A stretch of DNA of 5,714 nt from an uncultured Lachnospiraceae bacterium (lineage in GTDB: Bacteria; Bacillota; Clostridia; Lachnospirales; Lachnospiraceae). A program made the translations under genes and the position numbers. Every line of letters starts with the position of its first letter. Within the stretch, counting starts at the first letter, position 1. The notes under the pieces were generated by a model. The model did not search any database and was not told the origin of the DNA. It saw nothing but the letters and a program-made list of their open reading frames with translations. This document shows positions 1 through 5,714 of this stretch, in pieces. The DNA is taken from NCBI GenBank assembly GCA_945788595.1, contig CALZMS010000081.1:1-5714 (forward strand), read 5' to 3'.

Positions 1-20
1 ACGAAGGTTATGCACATGCA

Positions 21-49
21 AAGAGGCCGTCAAATGACGACAGCCCCTC
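21..49 (-). terminator. Terminator-like hairpin after the foldase lipoprotein gene
   Basis: Read on the minus strand, GAGGGGCTGTC pairs with GACGGCCTCTT. This gives an 11-bp uninterrupted stem with three G-U pairs and a 7-base loop (GTCATTT). It begins 15 bases after the TAG stop of the lipoprotein gene. The T-run is poor (the stem ends in CTCTT, then one T and GCATG), so it would be a weak intrinsic terminator or only a 3'-end stabilising structure. The position favours a role in ending the lipoprotein transcript. Whatever follows lies outside the window. Confidence 0.5.
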
Positions 50-64
50 ACTAACTCCAATATT

Positions 65-1237
65 CTATTCTTCCTCAGCAGCTTCCGAACTCTCTGCCAC
101 AGATGTCTCCGACACCTCTTTCACACGATACTGCTCAGAATCCTGCACCTTAACCTTCTTCCACAGAGAAGTATTCACCGTAATCGAAGCCTCATCCTTC
201 CACTGCTTCAGCAGCGCGTCATAAGCATCCGACTTTCTTTCCTCAAGAATCGTCTCCTTATTCTCATCCGTCTTCTCACGGTCAAGGACACTGTCCATAC
301 GCACCAGATAATAATTGCCGTCTTCACCCTCGATCACGCCATCATAGAGCTGACCATCAGACAAAGTATTTGCTGCCTCTTTCATCTTGGCATCATATAC
401 CAAATCCTCAGCATCATAGCTCACCTGGGCAGTAAAGGTATCCTCGCCAACCTCAGAGGCAATAGTCTCCATATCCACTGTGGCAATATCCGTCTCCTGT
501 TTCAGACGATCCAGAACAGCCTGCGCCTCATCCTTCAGAGAAGCAAATGTCTTTTCCTCTGTCTCAGAACCCTCTTCGGAAGAGGTATCCTCAGACTCCT
601 TGATACGCACGTAGGTCACTGTGGTCTTCTTTGCTTCCTCATCAGAAACCTCTGTATCCACATCAGCAACCATAGGCTCCTGCATCCGGGCATAAACCGT
701 ATACAGACGCATATATTCTTCCACATTATCTACAGTGATACCGTTCTTTTCCAGAATCTGGGCATCGTTGTCATCGATGAATTTCTGAGCAGCTGTTTTA
801 ATAGCAGCCTCATCCTCCTCGCTGATAACCACACCGTATTCCTCTGCATGCTGGGACATCAGCACCATATTGGTCAGCGTATCCATGACATCACCTTTAA
901 ACTGCTCACCATAGGTGGTCTTCTCTGCCGTTGTGCTGGTCTCGGATGTTTCACTGGTTTCTGATGTTTCGCTGGTTTCTGATGCCTCACTGGTATCTGC
1001 CGCAGTCTCGGTACTCCAGTAGCCATCCATCGTCATACCATACATCTGGTACATCTGCTCATAATAGGTATACATTTCTGCCTGCTGGTATCTCAGGTCA
1101 AACATTACAGTTCCCAGGCTGACCTGCTCATCATTTACGGTCAGAACGGTCTGTGTGCCGTCCACCTTACCGCATCCGCCAAAGCAGAGAGCGGCGGCCA
1201 GAATACCGCAAACGGCCATAAGCTGTTTCTTTTTCAT
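65..1237 (-). CDS. SurA/PrsA-like peptidyl-prolyl isomerase family lipoprotein (putative extracytoplasmic foldase)
   Basis: This is a 390-residue putative secreted foldase or chaperone, probably anchored to the outer face of the membrane. Residues 1-22 form a lipoprotein signal peptide: a KKK N-terminus, a hydrophobic core and a lipobox-like FGGC with the acceptor Cys22. The -3 residue is Phe instead of the usual Leu. Residues about 28-200 look like a SurA N-terminal region, starting with the typical TVLTVNDEQVSLG stretch. Residues 86-100 are five SET tripeptides inside an acidic Ser/Thr/Glu linker (about 75-105). Residues about 205-316 resemble a PpiC/parvulin domain in spacing (VTYVRIK, then AQAVLDRLK, then NYYLVRM), but the usual HILV-type His is absent. 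Catalytic activity is therefore doubtful and a holdase role is possible. The C-terminus is Ser/Glu-rich. The start is set by AGGAGG five bases upstream. The gene has its own promoter in the gap after mfd. The family call is by pattern recognition; the export prediction is firmer than the enzymatic one. Confidence 0.8.
   Translation of the reverse strand: MKKKQLMAVCGILAAALCFGGCGKVDGTQTVLTVNDEQVSLGTVMFDLRYQQAEMYTYYEQMYQMYGMTMDGYWSTETAADTSEASETSETSETSETSETSTTAEKTTYGEQFKGDVMDTLTNMVLMSQHAEEYGVVISEEDEAAIKTAAQKFIDDNDAQILEKNGITVDNVEEYMRLYTVYARMQEPMVADVDTEVSDEEAKKTTVTYVRIKESEDTSSEEGSETEEKTFASLKDEAQAVLDRLKQETDIATVDMETIASEVGEDTFTAQVSYDAEDLVYDAKMKEAANTLSDGQLYDGVIEGEDGNYYLVRMDSVLDREKTDENKETILEERKSDAYDALLKQWKDEASITVNTSLWKKVKVQDSEQYRVKEVSETSVAESSEAAEEE
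936..998 (-). repeat. 18-bp tandem repeat (about 3.5 copies) encoding SET repeats
   Basis: On the plus strand, units start at 936, 954 and 972, with a half unit at 990. The consensus is CTGGTTTCTGATGTTTCG, and adjacent units differ at two or three positions. A 9-bp sub-period is also visible, because the unit encodes (S-E-T)x2. The array lies wholly in frame inside the lipoprotein gene, so gain or loss of a unit changes the linker by six residues without breaking the reading frame. Confidence 0.9.
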
Positions 1238-1242
1238 ACTTT

Positions 1243-1248
1243 CCTCCT
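1243..1248 (-). promoter_or_regulatory. Ribosome binding site of the foldase lipoprotein
   Basis: On the minus strand this is a perfect AGGAGG located five bases (AAAGT) before the ATG at 1237. It fixes the start codon, and the signal peptide begins directly at that Met. Confidence 0.9.
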
Positions 1249-1320
1249 GTATTGTAAACGGAATTTTATTTTATCTGTTCATTACTTTCACAGTATCTTT
1301 TCCGCCAGTATCATTGCTCC

Positions 1321-1349
1321 ATTATATGCTTTTTCCCGGCAATGGGCAA
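1321..1349 (-). promoter_or_regulatory. Sigma-A type promoter for the foldase lipoprotein gene
   Basis: On the minus strand there is a perfect -10 box TATAAT (1321-1326), a 17-base spacer and a -35 box TTGCCC (1344-1349, 4 of 6 consensus bases). Transcription would begin near 1312-1315, giving a leader of about 75 bases before the ATG at 1237. It sits entirely in the gap after the mfd stop codon, so the lipoprotein can be expressed independently of mfd. The -35 box lies inside the 1336-1360 hairpin sequence. Confidence 0.7.
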
Positions 1350-1360
1350 GTCCCTGCCGG
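1336..1360 (-). other. Hairpin immediately after the mfd stop codon
   Basis: CCGGCA (minus strand) pairs with TGCCGG, and inside it GGG pairs with CCC around the loop ACTTG, with a 2-base bulge. This makes nine base pairs, mostly G-C. It begins four bases after the mfd TGA. On the minus strand it is followed by GAAAAAGC, so it lacks the T-run of an intrinsic terminator for mfd. On the plus strand it is followed by a T-rich stretch (1361-1376), but no gene is visible on that strand to be terminated. A role in protecting the mfd mRNA 3' end or blocking antisense transcription is possible. Confidence 0.6.
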
Positions 1361-1364
1361 TATT

Positions 1365-4300
1365 TCAATTATTTTTCACAGTTAATGCCCCTTCTTTCTG
1401 CGGCAAAAGCATTTCCATCGCCTCCAGAAGCTCTCTGAGCCTTTCTGTCACCGCGCTCTGATCACGGAAATTTCTGGCGGAAGTATCGTAGATAAAATAC
1501 GGATTTTTTCCTTCTGTCTTAAAAAGCAGCCGTCCCTTATACTGCGACAGCAGTTCGGGGATCTTTAAAGGATCCACTTTGGCCTGTTCGTACATCACAA
1601 GCTTTAACTCTTTACCGTTCTGCTTGATCTCCGTCAGATATACCCGGTGAGCCATGCCTTTTAAGAGAGCTACCGTCAGCAGATTCTGCACTGTTTTCGG
1701 CAGTTCACCAAAACGGTCTAACAATTCCTCCAGCATATCGTCATAATCATCCTCGTTTTCGATGGCCGCAATCCGCTTGTAGATATCCAGTTTCTGGAAT
1801 TCATCCCGGATATAGGTATCGGGAATAAACGCATCCAGACTGATATCCATGGTAGTCTCAAACTGCTCCTGCATCTCGATACCCTTTTCTTCCTGCACAG
1901 CGGTATTGAGCATCTTGCAAAACAGATCATAGCCCACCGCCTCCATATGACCGGACTGCTCCGCACCCAGAAGATTACCGGCGCCTCGAATCTCCAGATC
2001 CCGCATGGCGATCTTAAAGCCGCTGCCCATATCGGTAAACTCCCGAATGGCATGCAGACGCTTTTCTGCCACTTCCTTCAGCATCTTATTTCTGCGATAC
2101 ATCAGAAAGGCATATGCAGTGCGGTTGGAACGGCCCACACGACCCCTGAGCTGGTACAGCTGAGACAGCCCCATATTGTCGGAATCATGGATAATGATAG
2201 TATTGACATTGGAGATATCCAATCCCGTCTCAATAATGGTAGTGGAAACCAGCACATCCACATCCCCGTTGATGAAGGTGTACATGATCTTTTCCAGTTC
2301 CCGCTCCGACATCTGACCGTGGGCAAAGGCCACATTGGCGTCCGGCACCAGCTTTTCAATGGAAAGAGCCATTTCCGCAATGTCTTTCACGCGGTTATAT
2401 ACGTAGTAGACCTGGCCGCCCCGGGCCATCTCCCGCATAATGGCTTCCCGCACCATCTCCGGCGAATATTCCATTACATAGGTCTGTATCGGCACACGAT
2501 CCATGGGGGGCTCCTCCAGAACGCTCATATCCCGGATACCAATCAGACTCATATGCAGGGTCCGGGGAATCGGAGTCGCTGTCAGAGTCAGCACATCCAC
2601 ATTGTGCTTCATCTGCTTGATCTTTTCTTTATGGGCCACGCCGAAACGCTGTTCCTCATCAATGATCAGAAGTCCAAGATTTTTGAATTTCACATCCGAT
2701 GACAACACCCGGTGGGTACCGATCACGATATCCACCAGCCCCTTTTTCAGATCCTCTATAGTCTTTTTCTGCTCCGCTGCCGTGCGGAAACGGCACAAAA
2801 GATCCACCCGCACCGGAAAATCCTTCATTCTCTGCACAAAAGTATTGTAATGCTGCTGGGCCAGGATCGTAGTGGGCACAAGATACACCACCTGACGATT
2901 TTCCTGCACCGCTTTGAAAGCCGCCCGGATAGCGATCTCCGTCTTTCCGTAACCTACGTCGCCGCAGATCAGACGATCCATGATCTTTGTACTTTCCATA
3001 TCCCGCTTCGTATCTTCAATCGCCTGCAGCTGATCCTCCGTCTCCTCAAAGGGGAACATTTCCTCAAATTCTTTCTGCCATACCGTATCCGGACCATAGG
3101 CAAAGCCGTCCGCTTCCTGGCGGGCCGCATACAGGCTGACCAGTTCTTTTGCGATATTCTTGACGGCACCCTTTACCTTTGTCTTAGTTCGGTTCCATTC
3201 CTGCCCGCCCAGTTTATTCAGGGCAGGCTTTTTAGCGTCGGCGCTGGCATATTTCTGCAGAGAATCCAGCTGCGTAGCCAGAATATACAGAGAAGATTTT
3301 CCCGCATACTCGATCTTGATATAATCTTTGACCACCCTGTCATGAGTAATTTTCTCGATGCCCCGGTAAATGCCGAGCCCGTGATTTTCGTGCACTACAT
3401 AGTCACCTACATGAAGATCCGAAAAATTCTGGATCTTCTGCCCGGAGTATTCCTGTTTTTTTCGTTTTTTCTTTTTTTCCCGGCCGAAAATGTCAGTGTC
3501 TGTAATGACCAGAAATTTCAGGAAGGGATATTCATAGCCCCGGTGGGCATGTCCCGGGCAGACCATGATCTCTCCCGGCTGCACCTTACGGGTCATATCC
3601 TCAGAATAAAAGCTGCTCAGCCCTTCATTCTGCAGATCCTCAGAAAGACGCATGGCTCTGGTTCGGGAAGCGCTTAACACTACCGTACTGCAGCCGTTTT
3701 TCTTTCCCCGTTTCAAGTCTTTTATAAGCATCTCAAAACTATTGTTATAGGGGCTCACGGACTGCACATTCAGGCGGATGCTTCCGTTAAATTTCCATTC
3801 TCCTCCAATGGGTTCCATTGCAGATAAGGATATGGCGTGCCTCCTGTTAAACTGCTGCTGCACCTGTTTCGCCGACAAAAGCAGTTCCATCTGTCCCGGC
3901 AGAATATATCCGCTCTCCAATCGGTGAGACATACTCTCGGAAAATTCCCTCTCCGATGCACCGGCACACTCCACGATACGGTTGGGCTCATCAAGAACAA
4001 TCACCGCGTCTTTATCAAAATAAGAAAGAAACGTCTGTGCATCAGGATAAAAATACGTAAGCAGCGATTCCATACCGGAAAACTCCTGCAGCTCTTCCAT
4101 CCGCTCTAAAAGCTCCTGCACTGTATTCTTTAAACGGGCTCCTTCTTCTGTTTTAAAATCCTTTCGGAAGATCTCCACGTTTTTTTCCATCTCCCGGCGG
4201 ATCTTCTTTGCACCCTTTTCTGCCAGTTCTTCTGAAAGGATCATTTCCTGGGCAGGATAAATGACGATCTTCTCCAGGTTATCCACGGATCTCTGATTTT

Positions 4301-4919
4301 CCACCTCAAAGCTTCGGATGGAATCCACCTCTGTATCAAAAAATTCGACACGCCAGGGCATTTCCTCCGTCACCGCAAAAATATCCAGAATTCCGCCCCG
4401 GATGCTGAACTGTCCCGGCATTTCCACCCGGGATACGCGCTCATATCCCATCCAGGCCAGTTTCTTTTTCAGTGTCTCCGGATCCTGTTCTTTGTCAAAG
4501 TCTATGGTGATCACAGCCTCTGCGATTCCTTCTATCGGCATCAGCTTTTCCATGCAGGCCGTAATGCTGGTCACTACAGTTACGTCCCGGTTCTCAATGA
4601 GCCCTTTAATGACCTGCATTCTCTGTCTCGTGGTCAGATTACCGTGAATATCTGCCTGATAAAAAATCAGATCCCTGGCCGGATACAAAAGCACCTCTTT
4701 GTCAAAAAAGCAGTAATCCTCATAAAACTGCCGGGCTTTCAGGTCATTTTCTGCCACAATCAGCTTCATATGAGAGAGATCTGACAGACCAAAAGCCAGC
4801 TGCGCCTTCTGCGATTCCACGCAGCCACTGATCTGGATGATCCCTGTTTCTTTTTTCAGTTTTTCCCGGATCTCCCCATATTCCGCCAGCTGCGAAAGGG
4901 GATAAAGAAATGTATGCAT
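1365..4919 (-). CDS. mfd: Transcription-repair coupling factor Mfd
   Basis: This is a 1184-residue ATP-dependent DNA translocase. Members of the family push stalled RNA polymerase off damaged template and recruit UvrA for nucleotide excision repair. Numbered from the Met at 4919, residues about 1-330 are the UvrB-homology module (FSIRGGILDIF at 171-181) without a functional Walker A. A basic linker lies at 480-488. The CarD-like RNA polymerase interaction domain covers about 500-565 (VGDYVVHENHGLG). The helicase module has a Q-motif-like EETEDQL (625-631), Walker A GDVGYGKTE (653-661, Lys659), Walker B DEEQ (754-757), TATPIPRT (780-787), ETGLD (897-901) and QLRGRVGR (923-930). A RecG-like TRG motif lies near 961-991, and the C-terminal regulatory D7 domain covers about 1030-1165. 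All key motifs are intact and the length is normal. An upstream in-frame ATG at 4970 is rejected because it lies in the pth-mfd hairpin; GAGGAG precedes 4919. No clear promoter of its own is visible. Confidence 0.97.
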   Translation of the reverse strand: MHTFLYPLSQLAEYGEIREKLKKETGIIQISGCVESQKAQLAFGLSDLSHMKLIVAENDLKARQFYEDYCFFDKEVLLYPARDLIFYQADIHGNLTTRQRMQVIKGLIENRDVTVVTSITACMEKLMPIEGIAEAVITIDFDKEQDPETLKKKLAWMGYERVSRVEMPGQFSIRGGILDIFAVTEEMPWRVEFFDTEVDSIRSFEVENQRSVDNLEKIVIYPAQEMILSEELAEKGAKKIRREMEKNVEIFRKDFKTEEGARLKNTVQELLERMEELQEFSGMESLLTYFYPDAQTFLSYFDKDAVIVLDEPNRIVECAGASEREFSESMSHRLESGYILPGQMELLLSAKQVQQQFNRRHAISLSAMEPIGGEWKFNGSIRLNVQSVSPYNNSFEMLIKDLKRGKKNGCSTVVLSASRTRAMRLSEDLQNEGLSSFYSEDMTRKVQPGEIMVCPGHAHRGYEYPFLKFLVITDTDIFGREKKKKRKKQEYSGQKIQNFSDLHVGDYVVHENHGLGIYRGIEKITHDRVVKDYIKIEYAGKSSLYILATQLDSLQKYASADAKKPALNKLGGQEWNRTKTKVKGAVKNIAKELVSLYAARQEADGFAYGPDTVWQKEFEEMFPFEETEDQLQAIEDTKRDMESTKIMDRLICGDVGYGKTEIAIRAAFKAVQENRQVVYLVPTTILAQQHYNTFVQRMKDFPVRVDLLCRFRTAAEQKKTIEDLKKGLVDIVIGTHRVLSSDVKFKNLGLLIIDEEQRFGVAHKEKIKQMKHNVDVLTLTATPIPRTLHMSLIGIRDMSVLEEPPMDRVPIQTYVMEYSPEMVREAIMREMARGGQVYYVYNRVKDIAEMALSIEKLVPDANVAFAHGQMSERELEKIMYTFINGDVDVLVSTTIIETGLDISNVNTIIIHDSDNMGLSQLYQLRGRVGRSNRTAYAFLMYRRNKMLKEVAEKRLHAIREFTDMGSGFKIAMRDLEIRGAGNLLGAEQSGHMEAVGYDLFCKMLNTAVQEEKGIEMQEQFETTMDISLDAFIPDTYIRDEFQKLDIYKRIAAIENEDDYDDMLEELLDRFGELPKTVQNLLTVALLKGMAHRVYLTEIKQNGKELKLVMYEQAKVDPLKIPELLSQYKGRLLFKTEGKNPYFIYDTSARNFRDQSAVTERLRELLEAMEMLLPQKEGALTVKNN
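3413..3438 (-). other. Perfect 8-bp hairpin inside the mfd mRNA
   Basis: On the minus strand GAAGATCC pairs perfectly with GGATCTTC around a 10-base loop (AGAATTTTTC). It lies in codons just before the RNA polymerase interaction domain. It starts 17 bases after one A7 run and 32 bases after the dnaX-type heptamer in the A-rich linker. The fold may be incidental to the protein sequence. Confidence 0.5.
3456..3478 (-). other. A-rich run with in-frame slippery heptamers in mfd
   Basis: The minus strand reads A7-G-A6-CG-A7, encoding the basic linker EKKKKRKK. In the mfd frame it contains A_AAA_AAG (3471-3477) and A_AAA_AAA (3456-3462). Both are classic -1 slippery heptamers, and the first is the dnaX type. 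A -1 shift at the first would meet a TGA at 3403-3405 after 22 codons. Similar Lys/Arg-rich linkers occur in other Firmicute Mfd proteins, so the run may only reflect the protein requirement. Confidence 0.6.
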
Positions 4920-4929
4920 GCTTCTTTCT

Positions 4930-4935
4930 CTCCTC
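4930..4935 (-). promoter_or_regulatory. Ribosome binding site deciding the mfd start
   Basis: On the minus strand GAGGAG lies 10 bases before the ATG at 4919, a slightly long but acceptable spacing. It overlaps the in-frame ATG at 4937, which makes that codon and the more distal 4970 ATG unlikely starts. The N-terminus MHTFLYPL also matches the expected start of clostridial Mfd. Confidence 0.75.
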
Positions 4936-4949
4936 ATTTTTACGTGACC

Positions 4950-4987
4950 AAAAGACAGGCAACGGAGCATTTCCGTGCCTGTCTCTT
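4950..4987 (-). terminator. Intrinsic terminator or attenuator between pth and mfd
   Basis: On the minus strand AAGAGACAGGCA pairs with TGCCTGTCTTTT over 12 bp. The stem continues as CGGA/TCCG around the loop AATGC, with a single bulged T. The 3' arm ends in TCTTTT, which supplies a four-T run before GGTCACG, and an A-rich stretch precedes it. This is a credible but moderate terminator for pth transcripts. On the plus strand the same hairpin ends in CTTCTTTTT, so it could work in both directions. It lies 30 bases before the mfd ATG, with no convincing promoter in between, so some read-through is expected. Confidence 0.7.
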
Positions 4988-5027
4988 CTTTTTGCCAAGC
5001 ATATCCGTAAACGTTTCATCGAACCGT

Positions 5028-5612
5028 TTATTCTTTGGGCTTTGCTGCTTTTTTATTATACTGATTCATGGCTGCGTCTGCGCCGTCGGTCAGTATGACC
5101 TCCACGGCCTTTGCCGCTTTCTCGATACCTTCCCGGACAGCGTCCTTTTCTTCCGGTCTAAAGGGAGACAGCACAAAATCTGCCAGATCCCAGTCTTTCG
5201 GCTTTTCTCCCACACCTACGCGGATCCTTTTGAATTTCTCCGTACCCAGGTGGGCGATAATGCTCTTGATGCCGTTGTGGCCTCCGGCGCTGCCCTTTTT
5301 GCGGATCCGGATACTTCCCGGTTCCAGCGTGATGTCATCGTAAATAATGATCACCTCTTCCTCCGGGTCTACTTTATAGTAATCCACGAAGGCACGGACA
5401 CATTCGCCGCTGTTGTTCATGTAGGTCATGGGCTTTATCAGGATCACTTTCTCAGCGCCGATCATACCTTTTCCGTACATTCCCTTTAAGGATGTACCAG
5501 AAGACGGGATACGGTACGTTTCCACCAGCTCATCGATGACCTTAAAGCCCATATTGTGTTTTGTTGCGTCATATTTCATGCCCGGATTGCCCAGGCCTAC
5601 GATCAGATACAT
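5028..5612 (-). CDS. pth: Peptidyl-tRNA hydrolase (aminoacyl-tRNA hydrolase)
   Basis: This 194-residue cytoplasmic enzyme cleaves the ester bond of peptidyl-tRNAs released prematurely from ribosomes, recycling the tRNA. The length is normal for bacterial Pth. The N-terminal signature VGLGNPGMKYDATKHNMGF covers residues 5-23, with the catalytic His at 19 (E. coli His20). Other active-site residues can be placed by comparison with E. coli Pth: Asn9, Asn66 in the MTYMNNSG stretch, Asp92 in the YDD stretch, and His112-Asn113 in GGHNG. The tail is Lys/Ala-rich. AAGGAG six bases upstream (5619-5624) supports the start. The preceding partial gene ends 19 bases before it, suggesting co-transcription. 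A hairpin terminator lies between pth and mfd. Nothing appears truncated or missing. Confidence 0.98.
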   Translation of the reverse strand: MYLIVGLGNPGMKYDATKHNMGFKVIDELVETYRIPSSGTSLKGMYGKGMIGAEKVILIKPMTYMNNSGECVRAFVDYYKVDPEEEVIIIYDDITLEPGSIRIRKKGSAGGHNGIKSIIAHLGTEKFKRIRVGVGEKPKDWDLADFVLSPFRPEEKDAVREGIEKAAKAVEVILTDGADAAMNQYNKKAAKPKE

Positions 5613-5618
5613 GGTTTG

Positions 5619-5624
5619 CTCCTT
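5619..5624 (-). promoter_or_regulatory. Ribosome binding site of pth
   Basis: AAGGAG on the minus strand, six bases before the ATG at 5612. It lies in the 19-base gap after the stop of the preceding gene. No promoter fits in that gap, which favours transcription from upstream. Confidence 0.8.
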
Positions 5625-5631
5625 ATTCGTT

Positions 5632-5714
5632 TTATGAGAAGTAGACCAGCTCCTGTGCCGGTTTTTCTGCCGGTTTTACCTCAGAAGCGTAGAACACCGG
5701 GCCATAATCATGGT
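5632..5714 (-). CDS. C-terminal end of an unidentified protein (partial)
   Basis: One minus-strand frame is open from the window edge to a TAA at 5632-5634, giving 26 codons that read HDYGPVFYASEVKPAEKPAQ and end in ELVYFS. The other two minus-strand frames carry stops within this stretch. The stop falls 19 bases before the pth ATG, which is typical operon spacing. A short repeated KPA element (KPAEKPA, from two copies of AAACCGGCA) suggests a flexible tail. I do not recognise the protein. In many Firmicutes prs lies upstream of pth, but this tail does not look to me like a Prs C-terminus. The start lies outside the window. Confidence 0.6.
   Translation of the reverse strand, partial: HDYGPVFYASEVKPAEKPAQELVYFS

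Noticed and set aside
11..20. Palindrome-like TGCACATGCA at the left edge
   Set aside because: Too short and imperfect to support as an operator, and there is no flanking context inside the window.
1280..1310. Eight-codon mini-ORF (ATG...TGA) in the leader of the lipoprotein gene
   Set aside because: Its ATG is almost at the predicted transcription start and lacks a usable ribosome binding site. It contains no run of a regulatory amino acid and no attenuator follows.
1947..2702. Long plus-strand open frame of 251 codons
   Set aside because: It lies wholly opposite the conserved motor domain of mfd, has no ribosome binding site context that I can support, and its translation (His-rich, low complexity) looks like an antisense shadow.
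2712..3677. Plus-strand open frame of 321 codons
   Set aside because: It is entirely antisense to mfd. The composition (many Phe, Leu, Arg, His) and overlap with intact Mfd domains indicate a shadow frame.
4920..4970. Extended mfd start at 4970 adding 17 residues
   Set aside because: The extension begins inside the terminator hairpin, has no ribosome binding site, and contains the GAGGAG that serves the 4919 start.
5008..5030. Small inverted repeat TAAACG/CGTTTA overlapping the pth stop codon
   Set aside because: Only 6 bp with an 11-base loop and A/T-rich. It is likely chance, and the much stronger 4950-4987 hairpin explains the gap.
4914..5489. Plus-strand open frame of 191 codons spanning the pth-mfd gap
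   Set aside because: It is antisense to most of pth and crosses the hairpin terminator. Pth on the other strand has all its active-site residues, so this is a shadow.

Overview
The window looks like an ordinary housekeeping segment from a low-to-mid GC Firmicute of the class Clostridia, most likely the family Lachnospiraceae. This rests on the protein character (Mfd and Pth typical of clostridia, a Ser/Glu/Thr-rich lipoprotein foldase), the strong AGGAG-type ribosome binding sites, and the gene order pth - mfd - SurA/PrsA-like foldase, which I recall from that group. The species cannot be named from the sequence.

Every supported gene is on the minus strand, so the layout reads from high to low coordinates. 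The right edge (5632-5714) holds the last 26 codons of an unidentified gene. Nineteen bases later comes pth, peptidyl-tRNA hydrolase (5028-5612). A 108-base gap follows, containing a hairpin with a short T-run (4950-4987). Then comes mfd (1365-4919), the transcription-repair coupling factor, which fills most of the window. After its stop there is a 127-base gap with a hairpin and a good sigma-A-type promoter (TTGCCC-17-TATAAT). That promoter would drive a 390-residue secreted lipoprotein of the SurA/PrsA foldase type (65-1237). The left edge (1-64) holds a terminator-like hairpin after the lipoprotein stop.

The three complete genes serve separate tasks. Pth recycles peptidyl-tRNA dropped by ribosomes. 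Mfd removes RNA polymerase stalled at DNA lesions and recruits UvrA. The lipoprotein probably helps fold proteins outside the membrane. The close spacing upstream of pth suggests co-transcription with the preceding gene. mfd has no clear promoter of its own and is probably reached by read-through of the pth-mfd hairpin. The lipoprotein gene can be transcribed independently.

No mobile element, CRISPR array, RNA gene or new defence or biosynthetic system is visible. The points worth a second look are regulatory or fine-scale: the partial-terminator arrangement before mfd, A-rich slippery heptamers plus a hairpin inside mfd, an in-frame 18-bp minisatellite in the lipoprotein, and a foldase domain that appears to lack the usual parvulin active-site signature.
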